Shown: one piece after another, positions 1 through 10,337 of the stretch | How the letters are laid out: each line of letters begins with the position of its first letter | How positions within the stretch are numbered: the stretch's first letter is position 1 | Assembly (NCBI RefSeq): GCF_003722335.1 | Contig: NZ_CP026100.1 | Coordinates: 5,244,001 to 5,308,000 of the forward strand | DNA: 64,000 nt | DNA from: Caulobacter flavus | Lineage (GTDB): Bacteria > Pseudomonadota > Alphaproteobacteria > Caulobacterales > Caulobacteraceae | Direction: 5' to 3' | Notes under the pieces: model-generated | What the model was told of the DNA's origin: nothing | The model's input: only the letters and a program-made list of their open reading frames with translations | Databases searched by the model: none | Position numbers and translations under genes: made by a program

Positions 1-418
1 GATTTTCCTGGCGGGCGCCGCGCTCGCCATGGTCGCGTCCGGTGCGGCGATAGCCGGTCCGAAGGGCAAGGCCGCGACCACGGGCGCCTCGCCCAAGCAG
101 CCGATCCCCTACACCCAGCTCGACGCCTACACCAAGGCCACGCCCAAGCAGCGGGCCGCCAAGGACTGGTCCGCCGGCGAGGCGGCGACCGGCGCCTCGA
201 CCGACACCTCGGCGACCCTGCCGCCGGCTTCGACCACCGGCTCGATGTCTGGCGACGCGGCCGCCAGCACGGCGGTGAACCCGCCTTCGAACGATCCCCC
301 GCCCGCGATGCCGGCCACCCCGCCGACCAACACGCCGCCAGACGACATGATGGCTCCCAACCCCGGCTCCAACCTGCCGGGCTCCGACCCCAACCTGCCG
401 CCGAAGGAACCGAAGTAA
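1..418 (+). CDS. Secreted Pro/Ala/Thr-rich hypothetical protein, 5' truncated
   Basis: The open frame runs in from the left edge of the window, so the true start lies outside. The visible start is the hydrophobic end of a signal peptide (IFLAGAALAMVASGAAIAGP). An ATG at 29 falls inside this hydrophobic core and is unlikely to be the real start. The rest is low complexity, rich in Pro, Ala, Thr, Asn and Gly, with PPS/NPP/PNLPPK-type runs and no recognisable domain. Such sequence suits an exported, disordered envelope or periplasmic protein. The frame ends in TAA 11 bases before a strong hairpin terminator shared with the convergent ettA gene. No function is assigned. Confidence 0.6.
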   Translation, partial: IFLAGAALAMVASGAAIAGPKGKAATTGASPKQPIPYTQLDAYTKATPKQRAAKDWSAGEAATGASTDTSATLPPASTTGSMSGDAAASTAVNPPSNDPPPAMPATPPTNTPPDDMMAPNPGSNLPGSDPNLPPKEPK

Positions 419-429
419 GCGGACAAAGC

Positions 430-465
430 AAAAGGGGCGGCCCCGATGGAGCCGCCCCTTCTTTT
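430..465. terminator. Bidirectional Rho-independent terminator
   Basis: A perfect 10-bp stem (AAGGGGCGGC at 432-441, GCCGCCCCTT at 451-460) with a 9-base loop. It is followed by CTTTTC on the plus strand and by CCCCTTTTGC on the minus strand. It lies between the stop codons of two convergent genes and probably serves both. Confidence 0.8.
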
Positions 466-487
466 CGTCTTCGACCGAAGCTGGCCC

Positions 488-2155
<1,668 letters not shown>

Positions 2156-2373
2156 GAGGGGCTTTTCGTCTCTCGGGTCGGGGTGCGGGGATCGGCCGCT
2201 CAAATAGCGTCTAGGGCCGAATTGCGCAATCTCGCCCCCTTCACAGGTTCGTCGCCGGACTGTCGGCCAGCCGACAAGTAACCGTCGCAGCCACGTCGCC
2301 GATCCACGTTAGGCGAACACCCCCAGACGCGCCCCGGCGGCCTCCCCGCCCCCGGCGCACTAGGGGATATCAG

Positions 2374-4662
2374 ATGAAGTCCGCCCTCCTGCTCAGCGCC
2401 GCCCTCGGCGCCCTCCTGTTCGCCGCGCCGGTCATGGCCGCCGAAAACCCCGCGCCCGAGCCGGCGCCCGACGCCGCCGCCGAGGTCGAGGCCGTCGTCG
2501 TCATCGGCCAGGGCCAGAGCCGCCAGGTCCAGGTGCTCAACGAAGAGAGCATCGCCACCCAGGCCGCCGGCACGAGCCCGCTGAAGGCCATCGACAAGCT
2601 GCCGGGCGTCTCGTTCCAGTCGGCCGACCCGTTCGGCGCCTACGAGTGGTCGACCAGCCTGTCGATCCGCGGCTTCAACCAGAACCAGCTGGGCTTCACC
2701 CGCGACGGCGTGCCGCTGGGCGACATGAGCTACGGCAACCACAACGGCCTGCACATCAGCCGCGCCATCGCCAGCGAGAACATCGGCAAGGTCGAACTGG
2801 CCCAGGGCGCCGGCTCGCTGGGCACCGCCTCGACCTCGAACCTCGGCGGCACCCTGCAGTTCGCCTCGCGCGATCCGTCGGAAGTCATGGGCGGCCAGGT
2901 CAACCTGACCGGCGGCTCGCAGAACATGCACCGCGTGTTCGCCCGCTTCGAAACCGGCGCCCTGGAGCAGCTGGGCGGCCTGCGCGCCTTCGTCTCGGTC
3001 GCCGACCAGAAGACCGACAAGTGGAAGGGCGGCAGCGAACAGAAGCAGCGCCAGTACGACGCCAAGGCCGTCCTGCCGCTGGGCGAAGGCTCGCTGACCG
3101 GCTTCTACACCCGCTCCGAACGCCGCGAGCAGGACTACCAGGACATGTCGTTCGAGATGATCAAGCGTCTCGGCCGCGACTGGGACAACCTGATCCCCAA
3201 CTGGAACCTGGCGATCGCCGCCGCCCGCGCCTACCAGACCGGCACGGCCCTGCCCGCTCCGTTCGCCACCGTCGACGACGCCTACTACGCCGGCGCCGGC
3301 GTGCGTGACGACGACCTCTACGGCGCGATCCTGGCCCTGCCGTTCGGCGACCGGATCGACTTCAAGGCCACCGCCTACCAGCACAAGAACAAGGGCCAGG
3401 GCCTGTGGTACACGCCCTACCTGGCCAGCCCCGGCTTCGGCACGGCCGGCTCGGACGCCGCGCCGCTGTCGATCCGCACCACCGAGTACGACATCGACCG
3501 CGGCGGCCTGATCGCCAGCCTGTCGATCGACCTGGGCGCCCACAAGGTCAGCGGCGGCTTCTGGACCGAGACCAACCACTTCAACCAGGCCCGCCGCTTC
3601 TACGCCGAGACCGTCTCGCGTCCGTCGCGCGACCCGCTGGACTTCCAGCAGAACCCGTTCGCCACCCAGTGGCAGTACCGGTTCAAGACCGAGACCCTGA
3701 CCGGCTACGTCGAGGACAGCTGGACGATCACCGACGCCTTCAAGGTGAATTTCGGCTTCAAGGCCATGAAGGTCGAGAACAGCGTCGAGACCGTGGTCGG
3801 CAACCCGCTGGCCGGCACGATCAAGAGCGAGGAAAGCTTCCTGCCGCAGGTCGGGGCGGTCTACGCCTTCGACGGCGGCCTGGAGCTGTTCGGCGGCTAC
3901 ACCGAGAACGTGGCCGCCTACGTCTCTGCCGCCACCGCCGGGCCGTTCGCCTCGCAGAGCCAGACGGTGGTCGACTACGTCGCCAAGACCCTGGAACCGG
4001 AAAGCTCCAAGACCTGGGAAGGCGGCGTGCGCTATCGCAACGATCGCTTCCAGGGCGTGGCGGCGCTGTATGACGTGACCTTCGAGAACCGCCTGCTCAG
4101 CGCCTCGACCGCCTCGCCGATCCTGGGCCTGCCGGCCGTGCTGTCGAACGTCGGCTCGGTGAAGACGCAGGGCGTCGAACTGGCCGGCGAGTACCGCCTC
4201 ACCGACGCCTGGTCGGTCTACGGCTCGTACACCTACAACAACTCCGAGTACGAGGACGACGTCATGAACGGCGACGGCACGGTCGCCGCCCGCACCGCCG
4301 GCAAAACCGTCGTCAACACGCCCAAGAACCTGTTCAAGGCCGAGGTGAAGTTCGAGCAGGGCGGCTTCTTCGCCCGCCTCGGCGTCAGCCACACCGGCGA
4401 GCGCTACTACACCTACGAGAACGTCGGCGGCGAGGTCGACGGCTACACCGTGGCCGACCTGACCCTCGGCTACCGCTTCGACGGCGAGGGCTGGAGCAAG
4501 GGCCTGGAGATCCAGGCCAACGTCACCAACCTGACCGACGAGGACTACATCTCGACCGTCGGTTCCGGCGGCTTCGTCAACCGCGACACCGCCGGCACGA
4601 CCATGACCCTGCTGCCGGCCCCACCGCGCCAGGGCTTCGTGACCATCAAGAAGGCGTTCTGA
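2374..4662 (+). CDS. TonB-dependent outer-membrane receptor
   Basis: 762 residues with a cleavable signal peptide (MKSALLLSAALGALLFAAPVMA), a probable TonB box (EAVVVIGQG), a plug domain (residues about 50-165, including SIRGFNQNQLGFTRDGVPLG) and a C-terminal 22-strand-type barrel. The barrel ends in phenylalanine (FVTIKKAF), as outer-membrane barrels usually do. AGGGGATATCAG just before the ATG provides a good ribosome site. Receptors of this kind import siderophores, vitamins, sugars or other substrates using energy from TonB/ExbBD. The substrate cannot be read from the sequence. A PhoD-like phosphatase follows after 104 bases but is separated by a strong terminator. A TonB protein is encoded about 39 kb away in this window. 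Confidence 0.93.
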   Translation: MKSALLLSAALGALLFAAPVMAAENPAPEPAPDAAAEVEAVVVIGQGQSRQVQVLNEESIATQAAGTSPLKAIDKLPGVSFQSADPFGAYEWSTSLSIRGFNQNQLGFTRDGVPLGDMSYGNHNGLHISRAIASENIGKVELAQGAGSLGTASTSNLGGTLQFASRDPSEVMGGQVNLTGGSQNMHRVFARFETGALEQLGGLRAFVSVADQKTDKWKGGSEQKQRQYDAKAVLPLGEGSLTGFYTRSERREQDYQDMSFEMIKRLGRDWDNLIPNWNLAIAAARAYQTGTALPAPFATVDDAYYAGAGVRDDDLYGAILALPFGDRIDFKATAYQHKNKGQGLWYTPYLASPGFGTAGSDAAPLSIRTTEYDIDRGGLIASLSIDLGAHKVSGGFWTETNHFNQARRFYAETVSRPSRDPLDFQQNPFATQWQYRFKTETLTGYVEDSWTITDAFKVNFGFKAMKVENSVETVVGNPLAGTIKSEESFLPQVGAVYAFDGGLELFGGYTENVAAYVSAATAGPFASQSQTVVDYVAKTLEPESSKTWEGGVRYRNDRFQGVAALYDVTFENRLLSASTASPILGLPAVLSNVGSVKTQGVELAGEYRLTDAWSVYGSYTYNNSEYEDDVMNGDGTVAARTAGKTVVNTPKNLFKAEVKFEQGGFFARLGVSHTGERYYTYENVGGEVDGYTVADLTLGYRFDGEGWSKGLEIQANVTNLTDEDYISTVGSGGFVNRDTAGTTMTLLPAPPRQGFVTIKKAF

Positions 4663-4686
4663 GCCCCTTCCTGAATGCCCAGACCG

Positions 4687-4718
4687 CGCGGCCGGGAGGC
4701 GACTCCCGGCCGCGTTTC
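4687..4718 (+). terminator. Rho-independent terminator of the TonB-dependent receptor gene
   Basis: Perfect 12-bp stem CGCGGCCGGGAG / CTCCCGGCCGCG closed by a GCGA tetraloop of the GNRA type, followed by TTTCGTT. It lies 24 bases after the receptor stop codon. Confidence 0.8.
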
Positions 4719-4766
4719 GTTCAAGCTTCGCCGAAAAGACCCTCGAAAAGCCCAGGGGAAACGCCC

Positions 4767-5882
4767 GTGACCGACCTCTCCCGCCGCTCGGCGCTCGGCC
4801 TGTCGGCCGCCGCCCTGGCCGTCGCGCCCGCCGCCGCTCAAGCGATCGTCGACGCGCCCCACGCCGCCCTCGACAAGCCGCTGACCCGCATCGCCTTCGG
4901 CTCCTGCGCCAAGCAGGACAAGGACCAGCTGATCTGGGAGGCGATCTTCGCCGCCAAGCCCGACCTCTTCATGTTCCTGGGCGACAACATCTACGCCGAC
5001 ACCCGCGATCCCAAGGTCATGGCCGCCAAGTACGCCATGCTGGCCGCCAAGCTCCACTTCAAGCGGCTGCGCGACGAGATCCCGGTCGTGGCGATCTGGG
5101 ACGACCACGACTTCGGCGAGAACGACGCCGGCGGCGACTATCCGATGAAGGACGAGAGCCGCCGCCAGTTCTGCGACTTCTGGGGCGAGCCGGAAACCTC
5201 GCCGCGCCGCACGCGTGACGGCGTGTACGCCGCCTACGTCTTCGGCCCGGCCGGCCAGCGGGTGCAGATCATCCTGCCCGACCTGCGCTGGAACCGCACG
5301 CCGCTCGCCGAGAAGACCTTCAAGGGCGGCTACAAGGCCTTCGCCGTCTCGCAGGGGCTGCGCGGCAAGGAGACCCCCGGCCCCTACGACCGCATCCCCG
5401 ACCTTTCCGCCACCATGATCGGCGAGCCGCAATGGACCTGGCTGGAGCGCCAGTTGGCCCAGCCGGCCGACCTGCGGATCTTCGGCTCCAGCCTGCAGGT
5501 GCTGGCCGACTTCGCTGGCTGGGAAAGCTGGATCAACTACGCCCGCGATCACCAGCGGCTGTTCGAGGCGATCCGCCGCCAGCGCGCCGAGCGCCTCTTT
5601 TTCGTCAGCGGCGACACCCACTACGCCGAGGTCAGCAAGCTCGACCTCAACGTCCCCTACCCGATGTGGGACGTCACCTCGTCGGGCCTGACCGAGGTGT
5701 GGCCCGTGACCCCGCCCAACGCCCTGCGCGCCTCGACCGTGCTGCGCGAGCGCAATTTCGGCCTGATCACCATCGACTGGTCGCCGCCCGCGCCCAAGGT
5801 CACCGTCGAGATCCGCGACGAGAAAGGCCAGGTGCGCATCACCCAGGCGATCGACACGGGCACGCTGCGGATGGCGACGTAG
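4767..5882 (+). CDS. PhoD-like alkaline phosphatase family protein (metallophosphoesterase)
   Basis: 371 residues beginning at GTG, with AGGGGA eight bases upstream. The N terminus, SRRSALGL followed by an Ala-rich stretch, resembles a Tat signal, as usual for PhoD enzymes that are exported folded with metals bound. Metal-site motifs are clear: FGSCAKQDK, FLGDNIYAD, IWDDHDFGEND and, near the C terminus, FVSGDTHYAEV. Family members are secreted phosphomono- or diesterases using Ca/Fe-type centres. This protein is shorter than Bacillus PhoD and closer to the short PhoD-like proteins common in proteobacteria. Its substrate is unknown. Its position after a TonB-dependent receptor suggests, but does not prove, a joint role in scavenging. 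Confidence 0.85.
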   Translation: MTDLSRRSALGLSAAALAVAPAAAQAIVDAPHAALDKPLTRIAFGSCAKQDKDQLIWEAIFAAKPDLFMFLGDNIYADTRDPKVMAAKYAMLAAKLHFKRLRDEIPVVAIWDDHDFGENDAGGDYPMKDESRRQFCDFWGEPETSPRRTRDGVYAAYVFGPAGQRVQIILPDLRWNRTPLAEKTFKGGYKAFAVSQGLRGKETPGPYDRIPDLSATMIGEPQWTWLERQLAQPADLRIFGSSLQVLADFAGWESWINYARDHQRLFEAIRRQRAERLFFVSGDTHYAEVSKLDLNVPYPMWDVTSSGLTEVWPVTPPNALRASTVLRERNFGLITIDWSPPAPKVTVEIRDEKGQVRITQAIDTGTLRMAT

Positions 5883-5885
5883 TCG

Positions 5886-6143
5886 CTACTGCGGCCGCTG
5901 CATCAGCCGCTCGGCGCGGCGGCGCATGGCGGCGGCCAGCTGCAGCAGGGCCAGGGCCGAGGCTTCGTCGCGCTCGGCGGCCCGCATCGAATAGACCCTG
6001 GCCAGCACCAGAAGCGCCTCGGCGCGGTCCAGCCCCTCGGCGCCGAACATCTCGGCGATGGAGGCGTCGAGCTCGGCCAGCTGATCGTCGGTCAGCAGGT
6101 TCAGCAGGTCGTCGTCGGTCAGGTCTTCGGGCGTGGTGCTCAT
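5886..6143 (-). CDS. Small acidic helical hypothetical protein
   Basis: 85 residues, unrecognised. The N-terminal half is acidic (TDDDLLNLLTDDQLAELD). The C-terminal half is an Ala/Arg/Leu-rich helix (ALALLQLAAAMRRRAERL). No signal peptide or membrane segment is present, so it is probably cytosolic. The start ATG lies 30 bases after the stop of the TlpA-like gene in the same direction, suggesting co-transcription. The stop lies 3 bases from the end of the convergent phosphatase gene. The gene is short, but amino-acid composition and codon pattern look genuine. Confidence 0.6.
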   Translation of the reverse strand: MSTTPEDLTDDDLLNLLTDDQLAELDASIAEMFGAEGLDRAEALLVLARVYSMRAAERDEASALALLQLAAAMRRRAERLMQRPQ

Positions 6144-6173
6144 GTCCGCGCACCATAGCGGGAATCGTGGCGT

Positions 6174-6695
6174 CTAGGCGACCTCGACGGGACGCGGCTC
6201 GGCCAGCAGCGGATTGAGCAGGCGCGAAAAGCTGTCGTACGAGAAGGCGCCGGCCTTGGCGTGGCGCACCACGCACTTGCGGTCGATGACGAAATTGGTC
6301 GGCACGGCGTTGTCGATCTTGCCGTAGCCCTTGCCCGCCAGCCGCCGCCCGACGGGGAACGACAGCGCCGCCGAAAGGTCGCGCATGGCCTTCTCCGGCG
6401 GCGAGCTCTCGATGTTGACGGCATAGATCCGCAGGCCCTTGCCGGCCTTCTCGCGCATGTACTGGTCCAGCGCCAGCATCTCGGCCCGGCACGGCGCGCA
6501 CCACGACGCCCAGTAGTTGATGACCACGACGTCGCCGAGCATGTCGGCCAGGCGATGGACGCCGTTGTTGACGGTGGCGATCGAGAACTCGGGCGCGACG
6601 TCGCCGGCGACCGCGTGCTTGGGCTTGGCCAGCGCCAGCCCCGGAACCGCCAGCCCAGCGGCCAGCCCGCCCGTCATCACGTCCCGCCGCCGCAT
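6174..6695 (-). CDS. TlpA-like periplasmic thioredoxin
   Basis: 173 residues with an exported N terminus (MRRRDVMTGGLAAGLAVPGL), possibly a Tat-type leader. A thioredoxin fold of the TlpA/ResA class follows: APEFSIATVNNG, then VVVINYWASWCAPCRAEML with redox cysteines 66 and 69, then VPTNFVIDRKCVV with the cis-proline loop. Proteins of this class keep periplasmic thiols reduced, for example in cytochrome c or copper-site assembly, or defend against oxidants. No cytochrome-maturation gene is nearby, so the partner is unknown. It probably forms a two-gene operon with the 85-residue protein downstream. Confidence 0.85.
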   Translation of the reverse strand: MRRRDVMTGGLAAGLAVPGLALAKPKHAVAGDVAPEFSIATVNNGVHRLADMLGDVVVINYWASWCAPCRAEMLALDQYMREKAGKGLRIYAVNIESSPPEKAMRDLSAALSFPVGRRLAGKGYGKIDNAVPTNFVIDRKCVVRHAKAGAFSYDSFSRLLNPLLAEPRPVEVA

Positions 6696-6825
6696 GCCGC
6701 CCGTCCCCGATTACAGCCTGTCTGCGCGTTATCGCCCTGGTTGCTCCTGGTCAAGCTTACTCGCCCTGGCTCCCCCGGCGTTCCGCGGACCGACAAAGCG
6801 CCGTTCACACGGACAAGCAAAGCGC

Positions 6826-6832
6826 CTAGGCT
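6826..6832 (+). promoter_or_regulatory. Probable -10 element (CTAGGCT) of pip
   Basis: CTAGGCT in the context GCGCCTAGGCTCGC ends only 6 bases before the first ATG of the proline iminopeptidase frame. If it is the -10 box, transcription would begin at or next to that ATG, giving a leaderless message. The same heptamer precedes three other genes in the window. No convincing -35 box was seen. Confidence 0.35.
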
Positions 6833-6838
6833 CGCGCC

Positions 6839-7828
6839 ATGGACCGTCACGCTTCACTCGCAGCCATGTCCTCCATCGGCCGTCGCGGCCTTTATCGCGA
6901 GGTCGAGCCGTTCTCGTTCGGCTGGCTGCCCACCGGAAGCGCCCACGAGATCTACTACGAGGAATGCGGCGCGCCGCGCGGCAAGCCGGCGGTGATCCTG
7001 CACGGCGGTCCGGGCGGGGCGATCAATCCGACCATGCGGCGGTTCTTCGACCCGTCGCGCTGGCGCATGACCCTGTTTGACCAACGCGGCTGCGGCCGCT
7101 CGCGACCGAACGCCAGTCTCGACGACAACACCACCTGGAGCCTGATCGCCGACATCGAGCGGCTGCGCGAACACCTGGGCATCGAGAAGTGGACCGTGTT
7201 CGGCGGCTCCTGGGGCTCCACCCTCGCCCTGGCCTACGCCATCAAGCACCCCGACCGCGTCGAGAGCCTGGTGCTGCGCGGCGTCTTCCTGCTGACGCGG
7301 AAGGAGCTGGCCTGGTTCTACCAGGACGGCGCCTCGATGCTGTTTCCCGACGCCTGGGAGCGGTTCCTGGCCCCGATCCCGCCCGAGGAGCGCGGCGACC
7401 TGATGGCCGCCTATCACAAGCGCCTGGTTCACCCCGACCGCCGGGTCCAGGCCGAGGCGGCCAACGCCTGGAGCCAGTGGGAGGGCGACACCATCTCGCT
7501 GCGCGGCCCCGAGGCCCGGCCGCCGAAGTTCAACGAGGAAGACTTCGCCATCGCCTTCGCGCGGATCGAGAGCCACTTCTTCGTCAATCGCGGCTTCTTT
7601 CCGCAGGACGACTGGATCCTCGCCAACATCGACGCGATCCGCCACATCCCGGCCTGGATCGTCCAGGGTCGCTTCGACGTGGTGACGCCCCTGGCCAGCG
7701 CCTGGGCCCTGCACCGCGCCTGGCCCTCGGCCCATTTCGAGATCGTCTGGGACGCCGGCCACGCCTCGACCGAGCCCGGCGTCATCGACGGCCTGATCCG
7801 CGCCACCGAGGCGGCGTACGGGCGTTAA
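6839..7828 (+). CDS. pip: Proline iminopeptidase (alpha/beta hydrolase, S33)
   Basis: Cytosolic alpha/beta hydrolase that removes N-terminal proline from peptides. Family motifs in order: oxyanion-region HGGPGGAINPTMRRFFD, LFDQRGCGRSRPN, nucleophile elbow GGSWGSTLALAYA, then GRFDVVTPLASA with the acid residue and DAGHASTEPG with the catalytic histidine near the C terminus. The length from the first ATG is 329 residues. An alternative ATG at 6866 would give a 320-residue protein beginning MSSIGRRGLY, closer to typical family starts. The upstream ATG would fit a leaderless message. The stop codon overlaps that of the convergent HAD gene by four bases. Confidence 0.9.
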   Translation: MDRHASLAAMSSIGRRGLYREVEPFSFGWLPTGSAHEIYYEECGAPRGKPAVILHGGPGGAINPTMRRFFDPSRWRMTLFDQRGCGRSRPNASLDDNTTWSLIADIERLREHLGIEKWTVFGGSWGSTLALAYAIKHPDRVESLVLRGVFLLTRKELAWFYQDGASMLFPDAWERFLAPIPPEERGDLMAAYHKRLVHPDRRVQAEAANAWSQWEGDTISLRGPEARPPKFNEEDFAIAFARIESHFFVNRGFFPQDDWILANIDAIRHIPAWIVQGRFDVVTPLASAWALHRAWPSAHFEIVWDAGHASTEPGVIDGLIRATEAAYGR

Positions 7829-8421
7829 GCCGCCGCCTCGTCCATCAGTTCACGCACGTCGATCGCCTGGCAGCCGGCGGCCTTGGCCGCCTGCAGGCCC
7901 TGGATGCTGTCCTCGAAGACCAGGCAGTCGTCCGGCGCCACGCCCAGCCGACGGGCGGCCTCGAGGAAGAGGTCCGGCGCCGGCTTGGCCGCCGCCACGT
8001 CCTCGACCGTGACGATGGCATCGAACAAGGCGTCCAGGCCCAGCGACTTGAGGCTCAGCCGCACGAAGTCGGACGGACCGCTGGAGGCCACCGCCATGGG
8101 CAGGCGGCCGTGGAACCGCCGGGCGATGGCGGTGACGGCCGCGATCTCGGTCAGCTCGCCGACGCCTGCCTGGTAGGTCGCCCAGACCGTCTTCATCACC
8201 TGCGCCCGGTCCAGGGTCTGGCCGACCTCCTGCTCGAAGGCGTCCATCAGCATGTCGCCGGAGAACCCGCCGCGCTCCAGGTACCAGGACGCCTCCATGG
8301 CGTGGCCGGTGGATCGCAGGCCCGCCGGCCACGCCACGGCGTACAGCGCCAGGCTATCCACCAGGGTGCCGTCGCAGTCGAAGATCAGGGCCTTGGTGTC
8401 GGGGAAACGCTCTTTGATCAC
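7825..8421 (-). CDS. HAD-superfamily hydrolase (beta-phosphoglucomutase / phosphatase type)
   Basis: 198 residues from a GTG start. HAD motif I is FDCDGTLVDS with nucleophile and acid/base aspartates, motif II is VASSGPS, motif III lysine lies in AAAKPAPDLF, and motif IV is CLVFEDSIQG. A helical cap domain lies between motifs I and II, so it is subclass IA, the group containing phosphoglycolate phosphatase, beta-phosphoglucomutase and sugar-phosphate phosphatases. The exact substrate cannot be stated. It is soluble. Its stop overlaps that of the convergent pip gene (shared TTAA). Confidence 0.85.
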   Translation of the reverse strand: MIKERFPDTKALIFDCDGTLVDSLALYAVAWPAGLRSTGHAMEASWYLERGGFSGDMLMDAFEQEVGQTLDRAQVMKTVWATYQAGVGELTEIAAVTAIARRFHGRLPMAVASSGPSDFVRLSLKSLGLDALFDAIVTVEDVAAAKPAPDLFLEAARRLGVAPDDCLVFEDSIQGLQAAKAAGCQAIDVRELMDEAAA

Positions 8422-8515
8422 TGGATGTCCCGCTCGCGGCCGCGCGGGGGAGACGCGGCGCTTCTAGCGCGACCCTATAGACGAGTCTTGCGGCGGCGTT
8501 GCGGCGGCGAGCGCA

Positions 8516-9697
8516 TCATCCCCTCAGTTGATGCCCGCGCCGACGGATCGCCAGGCTCTCCCAGGCGCCGACCAGCACCAGCACGCCGGTGGTCAGCAGC
8601 GACAGCACGATCGGCGACACCACCGCCGACACCGGGATCAGCAGCAGCAGCGCCGCCATGCCCGCGCCGCGCGACGGCGACCAGATGCGGAACACCGCCT
8701 TCTTGAACAGCACCCCGCCCAGCAGAAACAGCAGCGGCCCGCCGATCAGCGCGGCCGAGATCTTCGGGTCGGCGTGCCCCACGGGATGATGGATCACCCA
8801 CTCGTCGCCGACGGCGGCCACGATGATGCCGGCCACCGGCAGCAGGTGGCTGTAGGTGTAGGCGATGCGCGCCACCCGGCCAGGATCGTCCGAATGGCTG
8901 ATCGCCTCGCTGGCCGCCTCGGCGGTGAACGAGAAATAGATCCACCACATGGCCAGGCTGGCCACGAAGGCCGAGGCGAACGACAGCACCACCACGGGCG
9001 TCCATTCCAGGCCGGCGGCGGTCGCGCCCATGACCAGGATCGACTCGCCCAGGGCGATGATCGTGAACAGGGCGCAGCGCTCGGCCAGGTGCGCGCCCTC
9101 GACCGTCCAGTCGGCGGTGCGGCTGCGGCCCAGGCCCGGCGTCCAGAAGCCGACGGCCGGCGAAGCGTATTCGATGGCGATCGCCGCGGCCCAGCAGGCC
9201 AGGCGCAGGCCGTCATGCATCAGGCCGCCCGCGATCCACAGCACGCCCGACACCATGAGCCAGGCGGTGATCCGCAGGAAGTTCAGCCGCAGCCCCTCGT
9301 CGCGGCGCGCGCTCCAGGCCGTGAACAGGCTACGTCCCACCTGGATCGACACATAGGCCAGGGCGAACAGCAGTCCGCGCCCCTCGAAGGCCGTGGGGAT
9401 CGACATGGCCAGCACCATGCCGGCCGCCATCACCACGAACAGCATGATCCGCACCGGCGGCCGCTCGGGGTCCAGCCAGTTGGTGACCCAGGCGGTGTAG
9501 ATCCAAGCCCACCAGACGGCCATCAGCAGCAGCCCCGTCTCCGCCACGCCCAGCAGGCTGGGGTGGGCGATCAGGCCGTGCGACAGCTGGGTGACCGCGA
9601 ACACGAACACCAGGTCGAAGAACAGCTCCACATAGGTCACCCGCGCGTGGCCGCCCTCGCGGATCCGCAAAAGGCCCCCGCTCCTGGTGTTGCTCAT
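8516..9697 (-). CDS. Low temperature requirement protein A (LtrA) family membrane protein
   Basis: 393 residues, largely hydrophobic, with about ten to twelve predicted membrane segments. The diagnostic start of the LtrA family is present: VTYVELFFDLVFVFAVTQLS, then WWAWIYTAWVTNWLDPE, and later LFTIIALGESILVMGAT. The family was named from Listeria growth at low temperature; the biochemical activity is unknown. The gene is preceded on its own strand by CTAGGCT (9739-9733) and a GGAGAGG ribosome site. It diverges from a 172-residue hypothetical gene whose start lies about 70 bases away. Confidence 0.88.
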   Translation of the reverse strand: MSNTRSGGLLRIREGGHARVTYVELFFDLVFVFAVTQLSHGLIAHPSLLGVAETGLLLMAVWWAWIYTAWVTNWLDPERPPVRIMLFVVMAAGMVLAMSIPTAFEGRGLLFALAYVSIQVGRSLFTAWSARRDEGLRLNFLRITAWLMVSGVLWIAGGLMHDGLRLACWAAAIAIEYASPAVGFWTPGLGRSRTADWTVEGAHLAERCALFTIIALGESILVMGATAAGLEWTPVVVLSFASAFVASLAMWWIYFSFTAEAASEAISHSDDPGRVARIAYTYSHLLPVAGIIVAAVGDEWVIHHPVGHADPKISAALIGGPLLFLLGGVLFKKAVFRIWSPSRGAGMAALLLLIPVSAVVSPIVLSLLTTGVLVLVGAWESLAIRRRGHQLRG

Positions 9698-9770
9698 GGT
9701 CGCTCGCGCCTCTCCGCCCGGAATCGATCGCCAGCCTAGAACGAATCTCCGGCTCGAACGCTATGTGGAC

Positions 9771-10289
9771 ATGCAGCCGCTCGACCTCTTGAAGACCCGG
9801 GCCGCCATCGTCGGCCTCCCCGTCGCCCTCACCCTCGGCGCGATCGCCGGCGTGACCATGCAGATCGGTCCGCAGGAGCCGACCGCCCAGCCGTTCGCCG
9901 AGGTCCACGGCAGCCAGTACGCCGAGGCCGCGCCCATGGTCTGGCCCGCCGGCAAGGTGCCCGACTACGTCATCGGCCAGGACTTCCTGCGCCCGCCCGT
10001 CGACGAGACGCCGGTGGTGCTGACCTCGGCCGACATGGCCGAGATGGGCCTCGTCGAGCCCGCCAGCTACGAACCCGATCCCGCCGACGCCGACATCGTC
10101 TCGGCCTCGGGCGCCACCACCGCCGCCCTGGACGACCAGCCGGCCGTCCCCACCGAACCGGCCGACGCCCCGCCCCGCGGCTTCGCCTCGACGTCGGGCG
10201 ACATCCTCGACAAGCGCCTGCCCGAGGAAGTGATCGCCGGCCCGCCGGCCTCCGCGCCCGTCCCGACGGAAGTGGCGCTGCGGTACTAG
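9771..10289 (+). CDS. Hypothetical protein with N-terminal membrane anchor
   Basis: 172 residues from ATG 9771. The frame is open further upstream (ATG 9687), but that extension overlaps the divergent ltrA start and has no hydrophobic character. The N terminus (LLKTRAAIVGLPVALTLGAI) is a signal peptide or anchor. The remainder is acidic and Pro/Ala-rich (EPASYEPDPADADIV, PAVPTEPADAPPR) with no domain I recognise. It is probably a periplasmic or anchored envelope protein; nothing indicates enzymatic activity. Confidence 0.6.
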   Translation: MQPLDLLKTRAAIVGLPVALTLGAIAGVTMQIGPQEPTAQPFAEVHGSQYAEAAPMVWPAGKVPDYVIGQDFLRPPVDETPVVLTSADMAEMGLVEPASYEPDPADADIVSASGATTAALDDQPAVPTEPADAPPRGFASTSGDILDKRLPEEVIAGPPASAPVPTEVALRY

Positions 10290-10337
10290 GCTTCGCCATT
10301 CCGTGGCGGGCTCATTCACAAAGCCGTTCAATTGAAC

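Noticed and set aside
2200..4392. 730-codon minus-strand frame opposite the TonB-dependent receptor
   Set aside because: Low-complexity shadow of a clearly recognised receptor.
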